Source of the DNA: Acetobacteraceae bacterium
GTDB lineage: Bacteria > Pseudomonadota > Alphaproteobacteria > Acetobacterales > Acetobacteraceae
Reading direction: 5' to 3'
Assembly (NCBI GenBank): GCA_027323595.1
Contig: DAHWBL010000482.1
Location: 1 to 14,810, forward strand
Length of the DNA: 14,810 nt
A program made the translations under genes and the position numbers. Positions 6,376 to 12,537 of this stretch are shown piece after piece; position 1 is the stretch's first letter; each line of letters begins with the position of its first letter. The notes under the pieces were generated by a model. That model saw nothing but the letters and a program-made list of their open reading frames with translations, ran no database searches and was not told the DNA's origin.

Positions 6376-7711
6376 TGGTGATGATCGCGCAATAGCACAC
6401 CAGCCCCAGCGCCAGCGCCGCGTAGAGCCCCCCCTCGGCGCCACCCAGCGTCAATGCCGCCCAGCCACCCACCGCCGCCACCAGCAGCCGCAAAAACCCC
6501 GCCGCCAGCGGCCACAGCAACCGTCCGGCCCCTTGCGCGGCGAAATACAGCGCGAAGCCAAACCCATACAGCCCATAGAACGGCCCGACGATCCGCAGAT
6601 AGGTCGCACCCGCGCGCAGCATGTCGGGGTCATGGTCGAACAGCCGAAGCCAGGCCAGCGGCCAGATCGCGGCGACCAGCCCCACCGTCTCGGTCATCAC
6701 GAACGCCGCCGCCGCGCCGGTGAAGGCGATGCGCAGCGCCCGCGCGCCCTGCCCGGCGCCGATATTCATCCCCACCATCGGCACCAGCGTCGTGCCGATG
6801 CCAAACACCAGCGGCATCAACAGATATTCCAGCCGCGCCCCGGTGCCGAACCCGGCGATCTCGGCCGCGCCGAACCACCCCCCGACAAGGGCCGTGGTGA
6901 TCGCGATGGTAAGGTTGGTCTGCAACGAGGTGAGCGCCGCCACCCCGCCGACGCGCAGGATCTCGACGAAATAATCCCACCGCAGCCGCACCAACCGCAG
7001 CCGCACCCCGTTGCGCCCCGACAGAATGTACCAGGCAAAGAAAACCGCCGCCCCCAGATAATACAGCAGCAACGCCGCGCCCCCGCCGGCCACCCCAAGG
7101 CGGGGAAACGGCCCGACGCCGAAAATCAGCAGCGGCGACAGCGGCACCAGCACCACCACGCCAACACTGCTGACCGCGGCGGGCACCATCATGTTGCCGG
7201 TGCCGCGGATCACGCTGGTCAGCCCGTTCATCACCCACAGCAGGACCATGCCGGCGAACACCACGTTGGAATAGCGCAGCGCGAGCAACAGCGACGCCCC
7301 CTGCCCGCCCAGCGCCCGATACAATGATGGCCCGAACCCCAGCACCAGAACCGCAAAGATCGCGCCCAGGCCAGCCTCGATGACCAGCGCATGCAGCACC
7401 AGCGCATCCGCCTGGTCCTGCCGGTCAGCCCCCAGCGCACGCGCGATCGCCGACGAGATGCCGCCGCCAACCGCCCCGCCCGACATCATCTGCATCAGCA
7501 TCACCACCGGAAACACCAGCGCCATCGCGGCCAGCGCATCGGTGCCCAGCCGCGACAGCCACCAGGTCTCCACCAGCCCGGTGCTCGCCTGCGCCACCAT
7601 CACCACGATGTTGGGCGCCGACAACGCGACCAGCGTGGAAACGATCGGCCCACGCAGGAACAATTCCCGCCGCGACGGCCGCGCCACCCGCCCGCCCACA
7701 TCATCGCGCAT
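6326..7711 (-). CDS. MATE-family multidrug/toxin efflux transporter
   Basis: About 461 residues with twelve hydrophobic segments in two similar halves, the MATE layout. The N-terminus has the family-typical GPIVSTLVALSAPNIVVMVAQAS followed by VETWWLSRLGTDALAAMAL; GTGNMMVPA and NIGAGQGARALR are further recognisable loops. MATE proteins export cationic drugs, dyes or organic acids across the inner membrane, driven by Na+ or H+. The ATG at 7711 is chosen, with GGGGGCGG upstream; the frame also runs to a GTG at 7714 and a TTG at 7744, but the latter lies in the palindrome. The gene is divergent from the HxlR regulator and shares its operator region, so it is the obvious regulatory target. Its 3' end overlaps the convergent cupredoxin gene. 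Confidence 0.92.
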   Translation of the reverse strand: MRDDVGGRVARPSRRELFLRGPIVSTLVALSAPNIVVMVAQASTGLVETWWLSRLGTDALAAMALVFPVVMLMQMMSGGAVGGGISSAIARALGADRQDQADALVLHALVIEAGLGAIFAVLVLGFGPSLYRALGGQGASLLLALRYSNVVFAGMVLLWVMNGLTSVIRGTGNMMVPAAVSSVGVVVLVPLSPLLIFGVGPFPRLGVAGGGAALLLYYLGAAVFFAWYILSGRNGVRLRLVRLRWDYFVEILRVGGVAALTSLQTNLTIAITTALVGGWFGAAEIAGFGTGARLEYLLMPLVFGIGTTLVPMVGMNIGAGQGARALRIAFTGAAAAFVMTETVGLVAAIWPLAWLRLFDHDPDMLRAGATYLRIVGPFYGLYGFGFALYFAAQGAGRLLWPLAAGFLRLLVAAVGGWAALTLGGAEGGLYAALALGLVCYCAIITITTAGWARPQGLAARR

Positions 7712-7743
7712 CACGCCGCCCCCATCGCATGGCCGTCCCGCCA

Positions 7744-7762
7744 AGGTTTCATGATGAAACCT
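7744..7762. promoter_or_regulatory. perfect 19-bp palindrome, candidate HxlR operator
   Basis: AGGTTTCAT-G-ATGAAACCT has perfect 9-bp arms around one central base. It lies 32 bp upstream of the MATE ATG and 60 bp upstream of the hxlR TTG. HxlR proteins are dimeric winged-helix factors binding such dyad sites, often in the divergent region next to their own gene. A candidate -10 for the MATE gene (TTTCAT, complement of 7754-7759, 17 bases after GTGACA at 7782-7777) lies inside the palindrome, which would allow direct repression. Confidence 0.75.
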
Positions 7763-7763
7763 G

Positions 7764-7792
7764 TTGCCGCCGCGCCTGTCACGGTTTAATTA
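7764..7792 (+). promoter_or_regulatory. candidate promoter of hxlR
   Basis: TTGCCG (7764-7769), a 17-base spacer and TAATTA (7787-7792) resemble a sigma-70 promoter. The -35 element starts directly after the palindrome, so a bound regulator would touch it. The A/T-rich -10 stands out in this G+C-rich sequence. Confidence 0.5.
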
Positions 7793-7810
7793 TGCAACCC
7801 AGTTCCGCGC

Positions 7811-7816
7811 AGGAGG
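7811..7816 (+). promoter_or_regulatory. consensus ribosome-binding site deciding the TTG start of hxlR
   Basis: AGGAGG lies six bases before the TTG at 7823. No ATG or GTG with comparable spacing gives the conserved HxlR N-terminus, so this site supports the rare start codon. Confidence 0.7.
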
Positions 7817-7822
7817 CGCACA

Positions 7823-8287
7823 TTGAAACGCACCAGCTTCGGCACCGCCCGCTGCCCGGTCGCCCGCTCGCTCGACGAGATCGGCGACTGGTGGACGCTG
7901 CTCATCGTGCGCGACGCGCTGCGCGGCTCCACCCGCTTCAGTGATTTCGAAACCGGCCTTGGCCTGGCAAAGAACATCCTCAGCGCCAGGCTGCGCAAAA
8001 TGGTCGCCGACGGCATCCTGCAAACCCGCCCCTCGCCCGACCGCGCGGACCGGCACGAATATCACCTCACCGAAAAAGGCCGCGGCCTGCACATGGTGCT
8101 GGTGGCACTGCGCCAATGGAGCGAGGCCAATCTGTTCACCCAGGGCGAGCCGATCACCCGCATGCGCGACAAACGCACCGGCGCGCCGCCACGCCGGCTC
8201 GTGCTTCACGCCGCCGACAACACCCCCCTCGCCCCCGAGGACATCACCTTCCGCATGGAAAAATTCGCCGCCGATCCCCACGGTTGA
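7823..8287 (+). CDS. HxlR-family winged-helix transcriptional regulator
   Basis: 154 residues, TTG start. The N-terminus carries the HxlR signature C11-PVARSLDEIGDWWTLLIVRD, followed by the wing-helix region GLAKNILSARLRKMVADGIL and the wing KTRPSPDR-like turn with HEYHLTEKGRGL. Cys11 is the conserved position that in some HxlR proteins senses oxidants or aldehydes. A C-terminal tail of about 45 residues extends past the usual HTH domain. It acts as a cytoplasmic dimeric DNA-binding protein. The gene is divergent from the MATE exporter and flanked by a perfect palindrome, the usual layout of a local repressor or sensor of the exported or related compound. The downstream cupin gene is 53 bp away and may be cotranscribed. 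Confidence 0.93.
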   Translation: MKRTSFGTARCPVARSLDEIGDWWTLLIVRDALRGSTRFSDFETGLGLAKNILSARLRKMVADGILQTRPSPDRADRHEYHLTEKGRGLHMVLVALRQWSEANLFTQGEPITRMRDKRTGAPPRRLVLHAADNTPLAPEDITFRMEKFAADPHG

Positions 8288-8340
8288 TCACCCCGCTCCG
8301 CCCGCTCCCTCTCACCGCCACAAACTTCTGGAAAACCCCC

Positions 8341-8817
8341 ATGTCCCGATCCCCGCACATCATCTCGCGTGACCAGATGGCCGCCCTGGTCGAGCCGCGC
8401 ACCCATCCCATCGATGCCTCGGTCCAGCGCCTGGCCTATGCGCTCGGCGATGCCACCGGCCTCACCCGCATCGGCATCCATTACACCGTCCTCGAGCCGG
8501 GCCAGACCTCAACCGTTGCGCACGTACACCATTTTTCCGACGAATTCCTGCTGGTCCTGCAGGGCCATCCGCGCCTGTCCCTGGACAGCGAAACCATCGA
8601 TCTCGCACCCGGCGATTTCGTCGGCCTGCCCGCCAACGGACCATGCCACCTGCTGCACAACCCCACCCTCGAAAACGCCGTCTACATCGTCGGCGGCGAC
8701 CGCGCGCCCCACGATGTCTGCGACTACCCGCGGATCGGCAGACGCGCCTACATCTATGAGGAGAACGGCCGCCGCAAGCGCGACATCATCCACCGCGCCG
8801 ACCTCGACGAAAAATGA
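8341..8817 (+). CDS. cupin-domain protein, 158 residues
   Basis: A single-domain cupin. Motif 1 is H61-x-H63 ... E68 ... G75 and motif 2 is P90-G-D ... H103, giving the usual three-His/one-Glu metal site. The C-terminal 40 residues (VCDYPRIGRRAYIYEENGRRKRDII) form a charged extension. Small cupins act as metal-dependent dioxygenases, isomerases or ligand-binding proteins; nothing here fixes the reaction. The ATG at 8341 follows a weak CTGGAAAA site; the frame continues upstream into the hxlR gene, but that part lacks family features. It probably shares the hxlR transcript, which would put it under the same control as the MATE switch. It faces the MFS gene tail to tail, 34 bp away, and no terminator is visible in that gap. 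Confidence 0.85.
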   Translation: MSRSPHIISRDQMAALVEPRTHPIDASVQRLAYALGDATGLTRIGIHYTVLEPGQTSTVAHVHHFSDEFLLVLQGHPRLSLDSETIDLAPGDFVGLPANGPCHLLHNPTLENAVYIVGGDRAPHDVCDYPRIGRRAYIYEENGRRKRDIIHRADLDEK

Positions 8818-8851
8818 TCCGTGCTCGGGCGGGGCGGCAGAAATCCCGGCC

Positions 8852-10090
8852 TCAGCCAGCCGGGGACCCGTGCCGCCGCGCGCGCACCGGGCAGCTCGTG
8901 CGCGAAAGATCGAAGAACAGCATCCCGATCACCGGCACGATCAGGACCAGCGACATCTGGATCAGCGCAGCGTCACCCCAGTCGAAACGTTCCTTGAGCA
9001 GCGCAAACACATAGCCTGACGCCGCCGCCGGCAGATACAGGCAACTGACCACGAGGCCCGACGCGCGCCCGGCGAGGTCCGCACGCACGCTGCGCTGCAT
9101 CAGCGAATAATTATTGACGAACAAAAACCCGCTCGACGCGACACCTTCCAGCAGCGACAGGATATTCTGCCACATCGGCGATACCGCGACATTGAAGATC
9201 AGATACCCAACGACCCCCAAGGCGGCGAGCATGATGATGGTGATCCATTTCTGATTGGCCCGATCCGCGATATAGCCGCATAGGATGCCGCTCAGCGCGC
9301 CCACGCCGTACATGCTCGCCGCAACCCCGGCCTGCGCCGGCGAAAAATTCAGCGTCGTGCGCAAAAATGTCGGGTACAGGCCAAGATATCCATAGGTCGC
9401 GAGCCCCGCGCCGAACGCGGCGAGGCCGACGAGCAGCGTGTTGCGATGATACAGCGTCGGCGGGATATGCGATTCGTCGGCGATATCCTCATCCTGCGCG
9501 CGCTGCTCGGTGAAGCCGCGCGGAACCAGAAACCACAGCGCCAGAACCGCCGCGAGCCCGATCGCGCCATAGACATACATGGGAAAATGCCACCCGCCCC
9601 CCTGCGCGAGCAGCACCGTGCCCCATCGCGGCCCGATGAACGCCCCGACACCGTAGGCGACATTCAGCAGCCCGAGCGCCAGGGTGCGGTTGCGTGAAAA
9701 ATACGCCCCGCAGGCGGTGAAAATGGCGGCGTTCTGAAACGCCTCGCCAACCCCCGACACCGCCCGATACGCCGCCATGTCATAAAAACCGACTGACAGG
9801 CAGGTCAGCAGCGTACACACGGAATAAATGATCACGCCAAGGATCGTGATGTTCTTCCGCGACATGCGGCCGAACAGAAAGCCCGACGGCACGCCGGCAA
9901 CGCCAAGACCCAGCGTGAAGATCGTCGCCAGGAAGCCGCCCCGCGCGAGATCAAAGCCGTACTCATGCGCCACCGAGGGCAGCAGCACCGGAAACACACT
10001 GCGATCCATCGCATTGATGACATAGCTGCCGGCGATGAGCAGAAACGACGTGATCGCGATCGGGCGGGATAACCTGGCAAGAGACGGCAT
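8852..10090 (-). CDS. MFS (major facilitator superfamily) transporter
   Basis: 412 residues with twelve predicted membrane segments. The start of helix 1 has N-A-M-D-R, typical of organic-anion/aromatic-acid MFS carriers. The loop between helices 2 and 3 has G-F-L-F-G-R-M-S-R-K, the MFS A-motif, and a related loop (CGYIADRANQKW) recurs in the second half. It would move a small organic solute across the inner membrane with H+ symport or antiport. GGAG lies eight bases before the ATG at 10090. The gene follows the alpha/beta hydrolase gene on the same strand with a 66-bp gap, so transport of the substrate or product of the hydrolase is likely. The substrate is unknown. Confidence 0.9.
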   Translation of the reverse strand: MPSLARLSRPIAITSFLLIAGSYVINAMDRSVFPVLLPSVAHEYGFDLARGGFLATIFTLGLGVAGVPSGFLFGRMSRKNITILGVIIYSVCTLLTCLSVGFYDMAAYRAVSGVGEAFQNAAIFTACGAYFSRNRTLALGLLNVAYGVGAFIGPRWGTVLLAQGGGWHFPMYVYGAIGLAAVLALWFLVPRGFTEQRAQDEDIADESHIPPTLYHRNTLLVGLAAFGAGLATYGYLGLYPTFLRTTLNFSPAQAGVAASMYGVGALSGILCGYIADRANQKWITIIMLAALGVVGYLIFNVAVSPMWQNILSLLEGVASSGFLFVNNYSLMQRSVRADLAGRASGLVVSCLYLPAAASGYVFALLKERFDWGDAALIQMSLVLIVPVIGMLFFDLSRTSCPVRARRHGSPAG

Positions 10091-10156
10091 GCTGTCTGCT
10101 CCAACGAATATGGATTTTCTCCAACCCGACGCACCCCGCGCCCGATCCCGCCCTGC

Positions 10157-11344
10157 TCACCCGGTCATGTCGAAGCGATCCATGAGCCAATCGAGCATCA
10201 GTTCCTGCCCAAGCGTCGGATTGTCATGCTGACAATGATCCGCGCCGGTTTCCTCCTCGCTGGTCAGCCGCAAGGTCACGTCAAGACCATGCGATTTCGC
10301 ATAGTCATGGACGGTGGAAACCTCCGACACGCCAAGCACGTCATGCCCGCCATGAATGATCAGATACGGGCAGCGCATATGCTCCAGCGCGCCGCTCAGC
10401 CTGAAGGGCGCCGCGATCTCGGCCGCCTGCGCCATCGAATCCGCACCGAACACCCATTTGATATGCTCGGCCAGCGCATGGTCATCGCCGCGCTCACGCC
10501 ACCGCGCGCCGATATCCCAGATCGCCCCGTGCGAGATGCACGCCGCCAGGCGATGCTCGAAACTCGCCGCCCGCGCGGCATAGTAGCCACCAAGACTTGA
10601 GCCACAGACAGCGATCCGCGACATATCGACATCGCCGCGTGTCTGCAGATAATCGATGCACCGGCCGATCGGCACCTCGTAATCATGGCGGGTCACAACC
10701 TTGTGGCGACGCAACGTGCCGCCCTGTCCGGGACCATCGATCATCAGCACGCTCAAGCCGCGTTGCAGCGCGCCATGCGCCTGCATGAACCACATCTCAT
10801 CCTTGATCGAATCCAACCCGCCCATGCAGATCAGCACCGGTTGCAGCGCCTCGGCCGATGGCGCGCGCACGAAATACGCGCACATCGGCACGCCGTTCTC
10901 GTACGGAATATCGATCACCTCTCCCGCCGGCGACAGATGCGCGATGAATTTCCTTGAACATTCCTCCATCAATTCGAACGTCGCCAGCCGCCGCGCATCA
11001 TGCGCCGGCAGCCAGAACTCGGCATGTCGATAATAATTCGCCGCGCGCAGCCAGCAATTCTGCGCCGTGCGCACATGCCGCGCCCGCAACGCCTCGTCAC
11101 CACGGCGATGGTTGCGCCGCGCCACCACCATCCACTCCGCATGCCAGCTTTCCAGGTCACCCGGGATCATCCGCGATGCCGCCTGGAAACATTCGCTCAC
11201 CGCCCCGCCGCCCTCCTGGGTTTCGCCCAGACCGCGGCGAAACTGGTAGGACATCCATGGATGATCGGGCCAGTGCTGCCAGCCGAACGGCTCGTACCGG
11301 GGCGGCGCCCCCACCATGTCGGTCGCGTTGCGCGCAGTGCCCAT
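10157..11344 (-). CDS. alpha/beta hydrolase with N-terminal helical domain (DHPON-hydrolase/FrsA-like)
   Basis: 395 residues from the ATG at 11344. The N-terminal 140 residues are mostly helical (for example 50-135, Trp/Arg-rich). The alpha/beta-hydrolase fold begins near 145, with GGLDSIKDEMWF forming the oxyanion region and MIDGPGQGGT the following strand-turn. Catalytic residues are S250 in G-S-S-L-G, D335 in HGGHD and H370 in GADHC. This architecture resembles 2,6-dihydropseudooxynicotine hydrolase, a C-C bond hydrolase, and the esterase FrsA group, so cleavage of a C-C or ester bond is possible. A TTG at 11380 could extend the protein by 12 residues, but no Shine-Dalgarno suits it; the start is uncertain. 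The upstream region is occupied by the double-hairpin repeat, which may affect its promoter. MFS gene downstream. Confidence 0.85.
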   Translation of the reverse strand: MGTARNATDMVGAPPRYEPFGWQHWPDHPWMSYQFRRGLGETQEGGGAVSECFQAASRMIPGDLESWHAEWMVVARRNHRRGDEALRARHVRTAQNCWLRAANYYRHAEFWLPAHDARRLATFELMEECSRKFIAHLSPAGEVIDIPYENGVPMCAYFVRAPSAEALQPVLICMGGLDSIKDEMWFMQAHGALQRGLSVLMIDGPGQGGTLRRHKVVTRHDYEVPIGRCIDYLQTRGDVDMSRIAVCGSSLGGYYAARAASFEHRLAACISHGAIWDIGARWRERGDDHALAEHIKWVFGADSMAQAAEIAAPFRLSGALEHMRCPYLIIHGGHDVLGVSEVSTVHDYAKSHGLDVTLRLTSEEETGADHCQHDNPTLGQELMLDWLMDRFDMTG

Positions 11345-11391
11345 CAGCCTGTTTCCGATCCCGCCAAACCCGTCATCCAACCGCCTGGGTT

Positions 11392-11509
11392 CTAGAGCAA
11401 CATCGCGCAGACCGGAATCGGTCTGGGCGATAAAGTTGCTCGCTCCTCATATGGCTGGAGCGGTTTCACAGCGTCGATGCCGATGACGGTCAAGGTGAAA
11501 CCGCTCTAG
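11392..11509. repeat. 118-bp composite palindromic element with CTAGAGC ends
   Basis: The element begins CTAGAGC and ends GCTCTAG, a perfect 7-bp terminal inverted repeat. It contains two hairpins separated by 11 bases. Hairpin 1 (11395-11441) pairs GAGCAAC with GTTGCTC and CAGACCG with CGGTCTG. Hairpin 2 (11453-11511) has 17-bp arms with one mismatch. It encodes no protein. The design resembles REP/BIME or MITE-type dispersed repeats of alphaproteobacterial genomes. I cannot see other copies in this window, so dispersal is inferred. Confidence 0.7.
11395..11441. repeat. hairpin 1 of the composite element
   Basis: The left arm GAGCAAC-ATCGCG-CAGACCG and right arm CGGTCTG-GGCGAT-AAA-GTTGCTC pair with one mismatch and a 3-base bulge around a GAAT loop. 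It is a long stem that would also form in RNA from either strand. Confidence 0.7.
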
Positions 11510-11511
11510 CC
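11453..11511. repeat. hairpin 2 of the composite element, overlaps the cupin stop codon
   Basis: GGCTGGAGCGGTTTCAC pairs with GTGAAACCGCTCTAGCC, 17 bp with one G/T mismatch, around a 25-base loop. The inner 12 bp are perfect. It directly follows the end of the small cupin gene on the minus strand and could act as its transcript end or stabiliser, although no T-tract follows. Confidence 0.75.
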
Positions 11512-11898
11512 GCCAAAAAATTCGATATCCCGCGCATCGGGCACCCAGTCCGGATTGCCCCGCCAGGCCCTGATCCGCGGCGACATATCGGTGCCGTAGC
11601 GAACCCGAAACAGCAGCGTGCGCGTGGGGCCATTGACATATTCGTGCATCTCGCCGGCCGGATGCACCACGAAAGCACCCGGAACCACATCCACCGAACC
11701 CTGCGGGCTGTGCATCACCCCGCCACCCTCGACGCAATAATATATTTCGGTGGCGAACGGATGGCAGTGGTCCGGACTGATCTGCCCCGGCTCCCAGCAG
11801 GCGACGGTCACATCGCCATCGCCGATCCGGCCAAGGATTTTTTCGACATGGGTTTTCGGATCAAAAACCTGTTCGCGATGCAAATCAAAAAAGATCAT
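11506..11898 (-). CDS. small cupin-domain protein, 130 residues
   Basis: Single cupin barrel with metal-site residues H44-x-H46 ... E51 and H85 (in PAGEMHEY) and a PGAFVVHP turn before the second motif. The segment EIYYCVEGGGVMHSP is the usual strand pair between the ligands. Such proteins are dioxygenases, isomerases or sensors for small molecules; no reaction can be assigned. The ATG at 11898 is preceded by GGGAG six bases upstream; a GTG at 11910 in the same frame is less well placed. Its TAG stop lies inside the right terminal repeat of the composite element, so the C-terminal end may have been set by the insertion. It is upstream of the hydrolase and MFS genes on the same strand, 82 bp after the DUF2889 gene. 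Confidence 0.85.
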   Translation of the reverse strand: MIFFDLHREQVFDPKTHVEKILGRIGDGDVTVACWEPGQISPDHCHPFATEIYYCVEGGGVMHSPQGSVDVVPGAFVVHPAGEMHEYVNGPTRTLLFRVRYGTDMSPRIRAWRGNPDWVPDARDIEFFGG

Positions 11899-11980
11899 TG
11901 CTGCTCCCACATCTCATCAATGGAAACAGATCACATTCCCCAGGCAGGCGCAATCCGCAAGCCGCGCCTAAAAAATCGCC

Positions 11981-12535
11981 TCACCCCTCCGCCTTCTCCG
12001 CCCCCGTATACAGATCCGGCCAGCGCTGGCGCACCAGCTCGCCATCCGCGGCATGCGCGTAACACGTATCCACCAGCCCGCGCCCCGAACTGGGCGTGCC
12101 GAAACTGCGTTTCAGCGGCGAGATCGTCTGAAACGCCACCGTCGCCATCTGCTGGATCAGCTCGCGCAGATGCACGCACCCCGCCGGCCCCGCCACCCGC
12201 CCGGCCGCCTCGCGCAGGAACCCCCGCCCGATGCGCAACCCCGCCAGCCGCTCGAAATTCGGCGCGATCTGCGGACAGATGCCATAGGGCGTGTCATCCA
12301 TCGCCGCCTCCACCGCCAGAATCTCGAAATCCATATTCACGGTCCAGCGCATCGCCATGCCGTGCACATGCTGCCCGGCGGCAAGCGTGCCGCCGGCGTT
12401 CAAGGAAAAATCATAGGACTTCGTATCGACCAGATTCGCCTCGATATCGAAATTCCCGTCCTCGCGCCGATACCCCACCAGCGTGATCCGACGTGTATGA
12501 ACCGGCGCGCGCGGCTCGGCATCAGCAAGCGGCAT
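11981..12535 (-). CDS. DUF2889 domain protein
   Basis: 184 residues. The DUF2889 pattern is visible: R-x-I-x-L-V-GYRREDGNFDIEANLVDTKSYDF near the start, then a histidine in VHGMAMRWTVN, a conserved Cys (YGICPQIAP), and G-C-V-H-L-RELIQQMATVAFQ in the second half. Function is not established. No signal peptide or membrane segment is seen, so it is probably cytoplasmic. The ATG at 12535 starts two bases after the aroKB stop, with TGAGGA six bases upstream inside the aroB coding end. The two are therefore cotranscribed and probably translationally coupled. I see no terminator directly after it. Confidence 0.85.
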   Translation of the reverse strand: MPLADAEPRAPVHTRRITLVGYRREDGNFDIEANLVDTKSYDFSLNAGGTLAAGQHVHGMAMRWTVNMDFEILAVEAAMDDTPYGICPQIAPNFERLAGLRIGRGFLREAAGRVAGPAGCVHLRELIQQMATVAFQTISPLKRSFGTPSSGRGLVDTCYAHAADGELVRQRWPDLYTGAEKAEG

Positions 12536-12537
12536 TT

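Noticed and set aside
11946..11975. Hairpin AGGCGC/GCGCCT next to six or more A on the plus strand, as a terminator for DUF2889
   Set aside because: On the transcribed (minus) strand the T-run comes before the hairpin, the wrong order for an intrinsic terminator, and the loop is 12 bases. No plus-strand gene needs it.
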